Shown: one piece after another, positions 34,228 to 43,363 of the stretch
Layout of the letters: each line of letters opens with the position of its first letter
Numbering within the stretch: the first letter of the stretch is position 1
Origin: Nocardioides aquaticus
GTDB taxonomy: Bacteria; Actinomycetota; Actinomycetes; Propionibacteriales; Nocardioidaceae
Direction of reading: 5' to 3'
Assembly (NCBI RefSeq): GCF_018459925.1
Contig: NZ_CP075371.1
Span: 806,001 to 870,000 of the forward strand
Length of the DNA: 64,000 bases
Notes under the pieces: model-generated
Told to the model about the DNA's origin: nothing
Seen by the model: the letters and a program-made list of their open reading frames with translations, nothing else
Databases searched by the model: none
Position numbers and translations under genes: made by a program

Positions 34228-35028
34228 TCATCCGAGGTCGTCGCGACCAGCGACCGGGACCACGGTCAGGTTCACCTTCTGCTCCCGCAGCTGCCGCTGC
34301 TCGGCCACGGGTAACCCGTCATCGACCAGGACGTGGTCGAAGGCGGTGAGCGGCGCGAGGTGGTGCAGTCCGCGGCGGTCGAACTTGGAGGAGTCGACCA
34401 GCAGCACGCTGGTCTCAGCGGCTGCCATCATCGCCCGCTTCACCGCCACGGTCTCCTGGGACTGGTGGTAGCAGTGGCCGCGGCGCACTGCCGTGGTCGA
34501 GGAGATCAGGACGTCGGCGCGCAGGCTCGCGAGGGCCTCGACGGTGCGCAGCCCCAGGAACGCGTCGTAGGCGGCGAAGTAGGAGCCCCCGAGAGCGATC
34601 AGCTCCACCCCCGGCTCACCGGTGAGTCGGTTCACCAGGGGCAGGAAGTGCGTCACGACGGTCAGCGGCGCCCGCGCCGCCACCAGGTCGGCCATCGCCA
34701 GCGCAGTGGTGCTCTCGTCCATCAGCACCGCCTGACCAGGCTCGATGTGACGCACCGCCGCGCGGGCCAGGGCCTGTTTGGCCGCGGTCATCGTGCCGAG
34801 CCGGTGGCGCACGTCGCCGTGGTGCATCGAGGACGGCACCGCGGTCGCCCCGCCGCGGACCTTGCGGAGCCATCCGTGGCTCTGCAGGTCCTCGAGGTCG
34901 CGGTGGATGGTCATCGCGCTGACGCCGTGCTCGGCTGCGAGCGCGTCGATGCGGACGAAGCCGGCGTCGGCGACCCGGGCCCGGATCTGGTCCCGGCGGC
35001 TCCGGGGGCGGTCCATGCTCCCCTTCAT
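34228..35028 (-). CDS. DeoR/GlpR-family sugar-phosphate-sensing repressor
   Basis: About 266 aa. The N-terminal winged HTH reads RRDQIRARVADAGFVRIDALA ... GVSAMTIHRDLEDLQ (residues ~10-50), followed by RKVRGGATAV, the DeoR signature end. The C-terminal phosphosugar-binding fold has VLMDESTTALAMADLV, LTVVTHFLPLVNRL, ELIALGGSYF and DVLISSTTAV. It is divergent from the ABC sugar operon, with palindromic sites in the shared upstream region, so it most likely represses that operon and is released by a phosphorylated intermediate made by the FGGY kinases. Confidence 0.9.
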   Translation of the reverse strand: MKGSMDRPRSRRDQIRARVADAGFVRIDALAAEHGVSAMTIHRDLEDLQSHGWLRKVRGGATAVPSSMHHGDVRHRLGTMTAAKQALARAAVRHIEPGQAVLMDESTTALAMADLVAARAPLTVVTHFLPLVNRLTGEPGVELIALGGSYFAAYDAFLGLRTVEALASLRADVLISSTTAVRRGHCYHQSQETVAVKRAMMAAAETSVLLVDSSKFDRRGLHHLAPLTAFDHVLVDDGLPVAEQRQLREQKVNLTVVPVAGRDDLG

Positions 35029-35065
35029 CGCGGGCCACCCAGCCTTGCGCGGATGTGAGGCGAGA

Positions 35066-35075
35066 TGTGATCACA
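35066..35075. promoter_or_regulatory. Perfect 10-bp palindrome upstream of the DeoR gene (candidate operator)
   Basis: TGTGATCACA, 38 bp before the DeoR start on its 5' side. The TCACAC/GTGTGA half occurs again near 35274 and 35297, on the side of the transporter operon. Confidence 0.5.
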
Positions 35076-35262
35076 CACGTACCCAGGGTGCTCGTCTGCC
35101 CGGTCGACCGGGGCCGGGTCTGGGTCCGCGACCCGTCCTCGGGCCAGGTCAGATGGGGTTTTGTCGCCCGAGGCTGCAACCCCGCCCGCCCCACCCTGCC
35201 CGTCGTACCTCACACCTGTCCGCCCGTCGCTGCGTCCTCTGGTGAGGACTTCATGGGATCTC

Positions 35263-35301
35263 TTGACGCTGTCATCACACCACACTGTGCTGTCGATCAC
35301 A
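35263..35301 (+). promoter_or_regulatory. Candidate promoter and operator of the sugar ABC operon
   Basis: TTGACG (35263-35268) is followed after 17 bp by TGTGCT; the imperfect inverted repeat TGTG...TCACA (35286-35301) overlaps that -10. The promoter -10 match is weak. GAGGAG precedes the ATG at 35328. Confidence 0.4.
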
Positions 35302-35327
35302 CCGCTCGTGACCCGAGGAGTCCTTCC

Positions 35328-36428
35328 ATGCGCACACCGTCCCGTCCCGCCCGCCGCGCAGCCCTGGCCGCCACCACCGTCCTGACCCTCACCGGCCTGC
35401 TCGCCGGCTGCGCCGACGAGGGTGGCTCGACCGCGAGCGGCGGCGGTGGGGCCGCCGACCCGAACCAGGCCTCGGTCGCGTTCCTGATGCCCGACCTCGC
35501 CTCGACCCGATACGAGCTCTACGACGCCCCGCTCTTCACCGAGAAGATGGGCGAGCTGTGCCCCGACTGCACGGTGATCTACCAGAACGCCGACAGCAGT
35601 GCCGCGACCCAGCAGGAGCAGGCCAACTCGGCGCTCGCCCAGGGCGCCAGCGCGATCGTGCTCGACCCCGTCGACTCCGCTGCCGCGGCCACCATCGTGC
35701 AGACCGCGCAGTCCCAGGGAGTCCCGGTCATCGCCTACGACCGGCCGATCCCCGACCGTGCAGCCGACTTCTACGTCTCGTTCGACAACGAGGCGATCGG
35801 CGCCAGCATCGCCGAGTCGCTGGTGGAGTACCTCGACGCCGAGGGGATCCAGGGCGGCCTGCTCCAGGTCAACGGCTCGCCCACCGACGCCGCCGCCGGG
35901 CTGATCAAGGACGGCGCCACCAGCGCCGTGGAGTCCAGCGACTTCGAGGTCCTCGCCGAGTACGACACCCCCGACTGGACCCCCAGCCGCGCCCAGGACT
36001 GGGTCTCGGGCCAGGTCAGCAAGTACGGCGACGAGATCGCCGGCGTGGTCGCGGCCAACGACGGGACGGGCGGCGGCGCGATCGCGGCCTTCAAGGCCGC
36101 CGGCGCCCCGGTCCCACCGGTCACCGGCAACGACTTCGAGCTGGCGGCCGCGCAGCGGATCGCGGCCGGCGACCAGTACAACACCATCAGCAAGCCCATC
36201 AAGACCGTCGCCGAGGCCGCCGCCGACGTCGCCTGGGCCTTCGTCAACGGCGAGGAGCCCGAGGCCGACACCACGCTCTTCGACACGCCCTCGCAGCTCT
36301 TCGAGCCCACCGTGGTCACCCAGGACAACCTCGCGGAGGTGCTCGGGGGCGCCGACGCCCCGTTCACCGTCGAGGACGTGTGCACCGCGGAGTACCGCGC
36401 CGACTGCGAGAAGCTGGGGCTGCTGTGA
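35328..36428 (+). CDS. Sugar ABC transporter substrate-binding lipoprotein
   Basis: About 366 aa from ATG at 35328 (GAGGAG ribosome-binding site). Lipobox LLAGC puts the lipidated Cys at residue 28, followed by a Gly/Ser linker. The Peripla_BP_4 fold is shown by VAFLMPDLASTRYELYDAPL, IVLDPVDSAAAATIVQTA, GVPVIAYDRPI, FYVSFDNEAIG and VVAANDGTGGGAIAAFK, close to D-xylose-binding XylF proteins. It captures sugar outside the cell for the ATPase and permease encoded next. The xylose likeness is from memory of FDNE and DGTA-type motifs; the actual sugar may differ. Confidence 0.93.
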   Translation: MRTPSRPARRAALAATTVLTLTGLLAGCADEGGSTASGGGGAADPNQASVAFLMPDLASTRYELYDAPLFTEKMGELCPDCTVIYQNADSSAATQQEQANSALAQGASAIVLDPVDSAAAATIVQTAQSQGVPVIAYDRPIPDRAADFYVSFDNEAIGASIAESLVEYLDAEGIQGGLLQVNGSPTDAAAGLIKDGATSAVESSDFEVLAEYDTPDWTPSRAQDWVSGQVSKYGDEIAGVVAANDGTGGGAIAAFKAAGAPVPPVTGNDFELAAAQRIAAGDQYNTISKPIKTVAEAAADVAWAFVNGEEPEADTTLFDTPSQLFEPTVVTQDNLAEVLGGADAPFTVEDVCTAEYRADCEKLGLL

Positions 36429-37279
36429 CCACCCCGGCCACCGCCGGTCTGGCGCCGGCAGCGCCGGACCAGGCCGGGGACGTCGTGCTCGACCTGCAGG
36501 GCATCAGCAAGTCCTTCGGTGCCGTCGCCGCGCTCACCGACGTCGACCTCGACGTCCGCCGCGGCGAGGTCGTGGCCGTCGTCGGCGACAACGGCGCCGG
36601 CAAGTCGACCCTCGTCAAGGTGCTCTCGGGCGTCCACGCCGCCGATGCCGGCCAGATCTCCTTCGACGGGCGGCCGGTGCGGATCGCCTCGCCGGCCGAT
36701 GCCCGCGACCTCGGCATCGCCACCGTCTTCCAGGACCTGGCGCTCTGCGAGAACCTCAACGTCGTCCAGAACCTCTTCCTCGGCTCCGAGCTGCGCGGGC
36801 TACGGCTCGACGAGGTGCAGATGGAGGTCCGCAGCTGGGAGCTGCTGCGCCAGCTCTCGGCCAAGATCCCGACGGTCCACGTGCCGGTGGCTGCACTCTC
36901 CGGCGGGCAGCGTCAGACCGTCGCCATCGCCCGCTCCCTGCTCGGCGACCCCACCGTCGTCATCCTCGACGAGCCCACCGCCGCCCTCGGCGTCGCCCAG
37001 ACCGCCGAGGTCCTCAACCTCGTCGACCGGCTCCGGGAGAACGGTCACGGCGTGGTGATGATCAGCCACAACATGGAGGACGTCCAGGCCGTCGCGGACC
37101 GCGTCGCGGTGCTGCGCCTGGGGCGCAACAACGGCACCTTCGACGTCGGCTCGACCAGCGTCGAGGAGGTCATCGCCGCCATCACCGGCGCCACCGACAA
37201 CGCCGTGACCCGCCGCCGTGTCCGGTCGCGCGAGCCCCGGCCGACCGACCCGCCCGTCCCCACGGAGGAGACCCGATGA
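36425..37279 (+). CDS. Sugar ABC transporter ATPase (single NBD)
   Basis: About 284 aa, GTG overlapping the upstream stop. Walker A GDNGAGKST at residues ~54-62, Q-loop TVFQDLALCEN near 105, signature LSGGQRQ near 158-164, Walker B VVILDEP near 178-184, and the H-loop MISHNM near 217. It has one nucleotide-binding domain, so a homodimer is expected, unlike RbsA/XylG with two fused domains. The C-terminal 35 residues are Arg/Pro-rich and probably disordered. It powers sugar import with the neighbouring permease and binding protein. Confidence 0.93.
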   Translation: MTTPATAGLAPAAPDQAGDVVLDLQGISKSFGAVAALTDVDLDVRRGEVVAVVGDNGAGKSTLVKVLSGVHAADAGQISFDGRPVRIASPADARDLGIATVFQDLALCENLNVVQNLFLGSELRGLRLDEVQMEVRSWELLRQLSAKIPTVHVPVAALSGGQRQTVAIARSLLGDPTVVILDEPTAALGVAQTAEVLNLVDRLRENGHGVVMISHNMEDVQAVADRVAVLRLGRNNGTFDVGSTSVEEVIAAITGATDNAVTRRRVRSREPRPTDPPVPTEETR

Positions 37280-38544
37280 CCGCCGACACCAGCACCGGAA
37301 CCAGCGCCGGGACCGACACCCGCCCCACCGACCGCCAGGACGAGCGCCTCACCCAGGCCACCGGCCTCGGCGGAGCCGCCCGGGCGCAGCTCGACCGGCT
37401 GCGCGCCGGCGACCTCGGTGTCGTCCCGGTGATCGGCGGGCTGGTCGTGATCGCGGTGGTCCTCCAGCTGCTCAACCCGGTGTTCTTGTCCAGCACCAAC
37501 CTGGTCAACCTTCTCCTGGAGTCGGTGCCGGTCGGGATGATCGCGCTGGGCATCGTGGTCGTGCTCCTCGTCGGGCAGATAGACCTGTCGGTCGGCTCGG
37601 TCAGCGGGCTGTCCGCGGCCACCCTCGCCGTGCTCTTCGTCGACCAGGGCCAACCCGCGCTCGTCGCGCTGCTCGCCGCTGTGCTGTCGGGGACCGTGAT
37701 CGGGCTGTTCTACGGGTTCGTCTTCACCCGCTTCGGCATCCCCAGCTTCGTGATCTCGCTGGCCGGGCTGCTCGGGTTCCTCGGCCTGCAGCTCTACGTG
37801 CTGCGCGGGATCGGGTCGATCAACCTGCCCTTCGACTCCCAGCTGGTCTACTTCGCCCAGCTGGCCTTCCTCCCGGCGTGGCTCAGCTACGTGCTGGTCG
37901 CCGCCGTCGCGGCCGGGCTGCTGCTCACCGGGCTGGGCCGGTCCCGTGAGCGCCGCGCCGCCGGGCTCTCGGGTGCCTCGACCACCTTCGTGGTCGTCCG
38001 CTCCGTGCTCGTCCTGATCGTCGCCGGCGCCGCGGTCGCGTACCTCAACACCGCCCGGGGCCTGGGCTGGATGGTCGTGCTGTTCGTCGCCCTCGTCCTG
38101 GTCATGCACTACGTGCTGACCCGCACCAAGTACGGCACCTACCTCTTCGCCGTCGGTGGCAACGTCGAGGCCGCCCGCCGGGCCGGGATCGATGTCCGCC
38201 GCGTCTACGTCGGGGCGTTCGTCACCTGCTCGACCCTGGCCGCGCTCGGCGGGGTGCTCGCCGCCTCCCGTCTGGCAGCCGCCAACCAGAGCACCGGCAC
38301 GGGCGACGTGAACCTGAACGCCATCGCCGCCGCAGTGATCGGCGGGACCTCGTTGTTCGGGGGCCGCGGCACGACCTTCGCCGCGCTGCTCGGGATCCTC
38401 GTCATCCAGTCGATCTCCAGCGGACTGACCCTGCTGAACCTCGACTCGTCCTTCCGGTTCATGGTCACCGGCGCGGTGCTGCTGCTGGCCGTCGGTGTCG
38501 ACTCCGTGGCCCGGGCCTCCCGCGCCAGCCACGGACGCGGGTGA
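37276..38544 (+). CDS. Sugar ABC transporter permease (XylH/RbsC type)
   Basis: About 422 aa, ATG overlapping the ATPase stop. A hydrophilic 30-residue N-terminus precedes about ten hydrophobic helices; IALGIVVVLLVGQIDLSVGSVSGLSAAT near residue 98 is the diagnostic helix of the BPD_transp_2 family, and YLFAVGGNVEAARRAGI near 293 is the conserved cytoplasmic coupling loop. It forms the membrane channel for the same sugar. The extra-long central region (~220-260) suggests the larger XylH-type subfamily. Confidence 0.93.
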   Translation: MTADTSTGTSAGTDTRPTDRQDERLTQATGLGGAARAQLDRLRAGDLGVVPVIGGLVVIAVVLQLLNPVFLSSTNLVNLLLESVPVGMIALGIVVVLLVGQIDLSVGSVSGLSAATLAVLFVDQGQPALVALLAAVLSGTVIGLFYGFVFTRFGIPSFVISLAGLLGFLGLQLYVLRGIGSINLPFDSQLVYFAQLAFLPAWLSYVLVAAVAAGLLLTGLGRSRERRAAGLSGASTTFVVVRSVLVLIVAGAAVAYLNTARGLGWMVVLFVALVLVMHYVLTRTKYGTYLFAVGGNVEAARRAGIDVRRVYVGAFVTCSTLAALGGVLAASRLAAANQSTGTGDVNLNAIAAAVIGGTSLFGGRGTTFAALLGILVIQSISSGLTLLNLDSSFRFMVTGAVLLLAVGVDSVARASRASHGRG

Positions 38545-38584
38545 GACCCGTGTCCCACACGACCGAGCAGAGGAGAGTGCAGCG

Positions 38585-40108
38585 ATGAGCGTGGTGACGA
38601 TCAGCGTCGACGTCGGGACCAGCGTGGTGAAGGCGGTCGGCTACGACGCCGACGGCCAGGAGACCGGGGTGGCCCGCCGGGCCTCCCAGGTCGACCGCCC
38701 CGGCCCCGGCCGCGCCGAGCAGGACGTCGAGGCCGTACGCCGCCGCGTGCTCGACGTGGTCGAGGAGGTGGCCCGGTCCGGGGGCGGCTCGGAGGAGGTC
38801 GACCTGGTCTCGGTCACCGCCCAGGGAGACGGCTGCTGGCTGGTGGACGCGGACGGCGCCCCGACCGGCACCGGACTGCTGTGGAACGACGGTCGCGCCG
38901 GCGCGCAGGTGCGGACCTGGCAGGCCGACGGGGTGCTGGCCGATGGGTTTGCCCGCACCGGGTCGATGACCTTCTCCGGGCTGGCCAACGCGCTGCTCGC
39001 GTGGTGCGCCGAGCACGAGCCGGCCCGCCTCGACAACGCAGCCGCCGCGCTCAGCTGCGGCGGGGTGGTGCACGCGGCGCTCACCGGCCGCACCGCGATC
39101 GAGACCACCGACGCCTCCGCGCCCTTCCTGCCCGCGGGGGAGACGGCGTGGGCCGAGGACCTGTTCGCGCTCTACGGCCTCGACTGGGCCCGCGACCTGT
39201 TCCCCGACCCGCTGGCCGAGGACGACCGGTCCCGGCCGCTCGTCGACGGCCTGGCGGCCGAGCTCGGCCTGGCCGACGACGCGGTCGCCGTCATGGCGCC
39301 CTACGACGTGCCCTCGACCGTGCTGGGCAGCGGCGCCGTGCGCGTGGGGGAGGCCTGCGCGATCCTCGGCACGACGCTCTGCACCGCCACCGTGATCGGT
39401 GCCGACGAACCGGTCCGGGGACCCGAGGCCGGCCTGCGGCTGCGCTCCGGGGTGCCCGGGCAGGACCTGCGGGTGATGCCCACCGCGGCCGGCACGGACG
39501 TGCTCGACTGGGCCTGTGGACTGGTCGGCGTCGACGCGCCGGTCGACCTGGTCGCCCTGGCCTCCCAGAGCCCCGCGGGTGCCCGCGGCCTGGTCTTCCT
39601 GCCCTATCTCTCCCCGGCCGGTGAGCGGGCGCCCTTCCTGGACCCCGGCGCCCGGGGCAGCCTGCACGGCCTCAGCCTGGAACACGGCCGCGAGGATCTC
39701 GCGCGGGCCGTGCTCGAGGGCCTCACCCATGCGGTGCGCGACTGCGTGGCCATGGCCGGACCGATCCCCACCGTGCTGCGCCTGGCCGGCGGTGGCAGCC
39801 ACAACGACACCTGGGCCCAGCTGGTCGCCGACGTGGTCGGGTGTCCGGTCACGCGTTGCCAGGACGCCGAGGTCGGCGCGCGGGGGGCGTACCTGGCCGG
39901 GCTGGTCGCCCGGCGCGACGTCTCGGCGGGCAGGATCACCGCCGCCGACGTGGCCGAGGTCGCCGACCACCACGTCGCCGCGGTCGGCCGACTCGAGCCC
40001 GACCCGGCAGTGACCGCCCGCTACGACGACCTGCACGCCCGCTTCCTCGAGCTGCGCGAGGCGGTCGCCCCGACCTGGGCCACCGCCCCGGGCGCGGGCC
40101 CGGCATGA
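38585..40108 (+). CDS. FGGY-family carbohydrate kinase, first of two
   Basis: About 507 aa from ATG at 38585. Phosphate-1 motif ISVDVGTSVVKAVGYD opens the protein; VTAQGDGCWLVDADG and GLLWNDGRAG lie near 80-100, ILGTTLCTATVIG near 260, and the FGGY-C segments LAGGGSHNDTWAQLVADVVG and GARGAYLAGLVA near 400-440. The family phosphorylates sugars such as xylulose, gluconate, glycerol or ribulose. The late sequence reads VTRCQDAEVGARGA where xylulokinases read EAxAxGAA. It follows the ABC genes by 40 bp and overlaps the second kinase by 4 bp. Confidence 0.9.
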   Translation: MSVVTISVDVGTSVVKAVGYDADGQETGVARRASQVDRPGPGRAEQDVEAVRRRVLDVVEEVARSGGGSEEVDLVSVTAQGDGCWLVDADGAPTGTGLLWNDGRAGAQVRTWQADGVLADGFARTGSMTFSGLANALLAWCAEHEPARLDNAAAALSCGGVVHAALTGRTAIETTDASAPFLPAGETAWAEDLFALYGLDWARDLFPDPLAEDDRSRPLVDGLAAELGLADDAVAVMAPYDVPSTVLGSGAVRVGEACAILGTTLCTATVIGADEPVRGPEAGLRLRSGVPGQDLRVMPTAAGTDVLDWACGLVGVDAPVDLVALASQSPAGARGLVFLPYLSPAGERAPFLDPGARGSLHGLSLEHGREDLARAVLEGLTHAVRDCVAMAGPIPTVLRLAGGGSHNDTWAQLVADVVGCPVTRCQDAEVGARGAYLAGLVARRDVSAGRITAADVAEVADHHVAAVGRLEPDPAVTARYDDLHARFLELREAVAPTWATAPGAGPA

Positions 40109-41628
40109 GCGGCATGAGCGGCGAGGTGTGGCTGGGGGTCGACCTCGGCACCGGCGGTGTCCGGGCGCTGGCGGTCACCTCGACCGGGGAGATCGTCGGC
40201 CGCGGCGAGCGGCCGCTGACCAGTCACCGCTCCGGTCCCCGGCACGAGCAGGACCCGCACGAGTGGTGGTCGGCCGCGGCGGCCGCGATCGCCGACGCCG
40301 TCGCCGACCTCGACCCGCACCGGGTCGCCGGGATCGCCGTCGACGGCACGTCCGGCACGGTCCTGGTCGTCGGGGCGGACGGCGCCCCGCTGACCCCGGC
40401 GGTGATGTACGACGACGCCCGCGCCACCGCGCAGCGCGACCGGGTCAACGAGGCCGGGGCCACGACGTGGGAGCGGCTCGGGTACCAGCGGATGCAGACC
40501 AGCTGGGCGCTGCCCAAGCTGCTCCGGCTGCTCGAGGAGCATCCCGGCGCGCGCGGTGGGCTGCTCGCCCACCAGGTCGACGTGGTCAACCGACACCTGG
40601 TGGGTGGTCCCGTGGCCACCGACCTGTCGAACGCGCTGAAGACCGGTGCCGACCTGGAGTCCGGCACCTGGCCGGCCGAGGTCCACGAGGCGCTCGGCCT
40701 CCCGGCCTCGCTCTTCCCCGCGCTGGTCCGCCCCGGCGCGCGTCTCGGGGTCGTGGGCGCCGAGGCCGCGGCCCGCTGCGGGCTGGTCGCCGGTACCCCG
40801 GTCCTCGCCGGGGCCACCGACGGCACGGCCGCGCAGCTGGCCTCAGGCGCCACCGAGCCCGGCAGCTGGAACGTCGTGCTCGGCACCACCATGGTCTTCA
40901 AGGGCGTCACCCGCGACCTGCTGCACGACCCGCAGGGCGTGGTCTACAGCCACCGGGCCCCCGACGGGTCCTGGCTTCCGGGGGGCGCCTCGAGCACGGG
41001 CGCGGGGGTCCTGGTCCACGAGCAGGAATCCGGTGGCCTTGCCGGTTGGTCGCTGGACGACCTGGGTGCGGCGGTCGACGTGCGCGAGCCCGCCCGCACC
41101 GTGGTCTACCCCCTGGTCGGTGAGGGAGAGCGGTTCCCGTTCGTGGCCCCCGACGCACGAGGACTGACCCTCGGTGACCGCACGGGCGAACGGCCCCCGG
41201 AGCGGTTCGCCGCGCTTCTCCAGGGCGTCGCGCTCGTCGAACGGCTGGCCCTCGACGGCCTGGACCGGCTAGGCGCCGACCTCGCGGGGCGGCACGTCAG
41301 CACCGGCGGCGGCTCCGCCAACGCCGCTTGGACCCAGCTGCGCGCCGACGTCACCGGACGCGACCTGGAGGTGCCCGCCGCCGGCTGGTCGGCTGCCGGG
41401 TCGGCCGCCGGGATGGCCGTGCTCGCGGCCTCGTCGACCGGCCCGCTGGCCGACCGGGCCCGGGAGATGGTGCCTGCGGCGCGGACCCACCACCACGACC
41501 CCGAGCGCGGGGCGGTGTTCGCGCCGGCGTACCGCCGTCTGGTCACCGAGCTCGCCGACCGGGGCTGGCTGCCTCCGGAGTCCGCCGAGCACGCCCTGGC
41601 CCGCGCCGGTGCAGGGGTGGCGTCGTGA
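40105..41628 (+). CDS. FGGY-family carbohydrate kinase, second of two
   Basis: Exactly the same length (507 aa) as its neighbour, but clearly diverged. WLGVDLGTGGVRALAVTSTG opens it; GIAVDGTSGTVLVVGADG near 75, MYDDARATAQ near 100, GATDGTAAQLASG near 235, and STGGGSANAAWTQLRADVTG near 400 define both FGGY lobes. An in-frame ATG three codons downstream is an alternative start. Two kinases in one uptake operon suggests two sugar substrates, or successive phosphorylations on different carbons. No isomerase or aldolase is present to tell which. Confidence 0.9.
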   Translation: MSGMSGEVWLGVDLGTGGVRALAVTSTGEIVGRGERPLTSHRSGPRHEQDPHEWWSAAAAAIADAVADLDPHRVAGIAVDGTSGTVLVVGADGAPLTPAVMYDDARATAQRDRVNEAGATTWERLGYQRMQTSWALPKLLRLLEEHPGARGGLLAHQVDVVNRHLVGGPVATDLSNALKTGADLESGTWPAEVHEALGLPASLFPALVRPGARLGVVGAEAAARCGLVAGTPVLAGATDGTAAQLASGATEPGSWNVVLGTTMVFKGVTRDLLHDPQGVVYSHRAPDGSWLPGGASSTGAGVLVHEQESGGLAGWSLDDLGAAVDVREPARTVVYPLVGEGERFPFVAPDARGLTLGDRTGERPPERFAALLQGVALVERLALDGLDRLGADLAGRHVSTGGGSANAAWTQLRADVTGRDLEVPAAGWSAAGSAAGMAVLAASSTGPLADRAREMVPAARTHHHDPERGAVFAPAYRRLVTELADRGWLPPESAEHALARAGAGVAS

Positions 41629-42266
41629 CCGACCTCGTCCTGGTCCGCCACGGCGAGACCGTCTGGCACTCCGAGGACCGCTACGCGGGCAGCAGCGACA
41701 TCGAGCTGACCCCACGGGGGGTGCGCCAGGCCGAGCTGCTGGCGCGGTGGGCGACCACCGCCGACCTGGCGGCCGTGTGGTCGTCCCAGCTCAGCCGCGC
41801 CGTGCGCACGGCCCGGGACTCGGCCGCCGCCCTCGGCGTCGAGCCGGTCGTCGACGACCGGCTGCGTGAGCTGGACTTCGGCGCCGCCGAGGGGCTCACC
41901 AAGTCCGACCTGGCCAGCACCTTCCCCTCCGAGCTGGCCGCCTTCCGCCACGACCCGGTCGAGCACCACCTGCCGGCGGGGGAGTCCCCGGTCGAGGCCG
42001 CCCACCGGTTCGTGGCCTGCCTGCGCGACATCGCCGGTGCCGAGCCCGACGGGCGGGTGCTGGTCGTCGCGCACACGACCGCCATCCGGCTCGCGGTCTG
42101 CCACCTCGTCGGCATCGACCTGTCCCGCTACCGCCAGGTCTTCCCGGCGGTACGCAACTGCGCGCTCACCGAGGTCCGGCTCGACCCCGGTGCTCCGGGA
42201 GTGGACGGGGCTGCGCTGCTGCAGTTCAACACCCCCGTCGAGGGCGTCCTCGAGCTCAGTCACTGA
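41625..42266 (+). CDS. Histidine phosphatase family protein (phosphoglycerate-mutase-like)
   Basis: About 213 aa, GTG overlapping the kinase stop. LVLVRHGETVWHSEDRYAGS has the catalytic RHG with its following GET; WSSQLSRAVRTARDSA, LRELDFGAAEGLT and VLVVAHTTAIRLAVCH (second His) complete the fold. The family covers mutases and broad sugar-phosphate phosphatases. Being sandwiched between two sugar kinases and a dehydrogenase, a sugar-phosphate phosphatase that resets over-phosphorylated intermediates is likely, but it could equally be a mutase-type step. It ends 37 bp before the dehydrogenase start. Confidence 0.9.
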   Translation: MTDLVLVRHGETVWHSEDRYAGSSDIELTPRGVRQAELLARWATTADLAAVWSSQLSRAVRTARDSAAALGVEPVVDDRLRELDFGAAEGLTKSDLASTFPSELAAFRHDPVEHHLPAGESPVEAAHRFVACLRDIAGAEPDGRVLVVAHTTAIRLAVCHLVGIDLSRYRQVFPAVRNCALTEVRLDPGAPGVDGAALLQFNTPVEGVLELSH

Positions 42267-42303
42267 CCACCCGCACCGCCCGCCGACCCACCCCAGGAGA
42301 CCC

Positions 42304-43353
42304 ATGACGACCGTCCTCGCCGCCGGTGACCACTTCGTCCGCGCCGACCGCCTCGCCGCCGCGGTGCGCGAGGCCTGCGGGCCGGACGGGGCCGACCTCG
42401 ACGTCGTCGAGCTGACCCTGCCCTGGCCGGACGTCCCGTTCGGCCGGGTCGCGGAGGTCGACGAGGCCTCGGACGCCGAGGACGAGATGATCGCGCACCT
42501 CGCCGGGGCGCAGGCATGCGTGACCCAGATGGGGCCGGTGACCGCGCGGGTGCTGGAGGCCTGCCCGGACCTGCGCTTCGTCGGGGTCGGACGCGGTGGA
42601 CCGGTCAACGTCAACCTCGAGGCCGCCACGGCGCACGGCGTGCAGGTGACCCGGGCGCCCGGACGGAACGCCGTGGCCACCGCGGAGCACACGGTGGCGA
42701 TGATGCTGGCCGCAGCCCGACGCATCCCGCAGGTGCACGCCGACCTGCTGGCGGGGACCTGGCGCGGCGACTTCTACCGCTACGACACCGCCGGTCCGGA
42801 GATCGCCGGCAGCACCGTCGGCCTGGTCGGGGTGGGCGAGATCGGGGAGCGGGTGGCCAGCCGGCTCGAGGGGTTCGGGGCGCGGGTGCTGGTCCACGAC
42901 CCGTACCTGCCTGAGGGCCACCGGCGTGCCGCCGGCGCCGTCGACCTCGACGAGCTGCTCGGGGCCGCGGACCTCCTCAGCCTGCACGCGCGGCTCACCG
43001 CCGACAACGTCCGGATGATCGGGGCCCGGGAGCTGGCGCTGCTGCCCCAGGGTGCGGTGCTGGTGAACTGCGCTCGCGCCGGGCTGCTCGACCACGACGC
43101 CCTGTGCGACGCGCTCGAGTCCGGTCACCTGCACGCGGCGGCGCTCGACGTCTTCCCCGATGAGCCGCCGGCAGCCGACTCGCGCCTGCTGCGAGCCCCG
43201 CGGCTCGTGATGACCCCGCACCTCGCCGGCGCGAGCCGCCAGACGGCCGACAACGCCTGCCGGATCGTCGCTGCCGACCTCGCCGCGCACCTGCGCGGGG
43301 AGCCGCCCGAGCACCTGGTCAACCCCGAGGTGCTTGAGCAGCCCCACCGCTGA
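42304..43353 (+). CDS. D-isomer-specific 2-hydroxyacid dehydrogenase (SerA/PGDH-like)
   Basis: About 349 aa from ATG at 42304. The NAD-binding motif is GLVGVGEIGERVASRLEGFG near residue 178; the catalytic trio is Arg in VNCARAGLLDHDAL near 255, Glu in DVFPDEPP near 283 and His in MTPHLAGAS near 305. No ACT domain. It should oxidise or reduce a 2-hydroxy/2-keto acid, such as 3-phosphoglycerate or a sugar acid, in the catabolic route of this operon. Its presence after two kinases and a phosphatase suggests that the sugar is an acid or is oxidised to one; that is inference. A GGAGAC ribosome-binding site precedes it. Confidence 0.9.
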   Translation: MTTVLAAGDHFVRADRLAAAVREACGPDGADLDVVELTLPWPDVPFGRVAEVDEASDAEDEMIAHLAGAQACVTQMGPVTARVLEACPDLRFVGVGRGGPVNVNLEAATAHGVQVTRAPGRNAVATAEHTVAMMLAAARRIPQVHADLLAGTWRGDFYRYDTAGPEIAGSTVGLVGVGEIGERVASRLEGFGARVLVHDPYLPEGHRRAAGAVDLDELLGAADLLSLHARLTADNVRMIGARELALLPQGAVLVNCARAGLLDHDALCDALESGHLHAAALDVFPDEPPAADSRLLRAPRLVMTPHLAGASRQTADNACRIVAADLAAHLRGEPPEHLVNPEVLEQPHR

Positions 43354-43363
43354 GCGTCGGACC

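Noticed and set aside
37045..38532. Long antisense open frame (~495 codons) opposite the permease gene
   Set aside because: Composition is Asp/Gly/Gln/His-rich with no domain, as expected from the complement of a GC-rich membrane protein gene.
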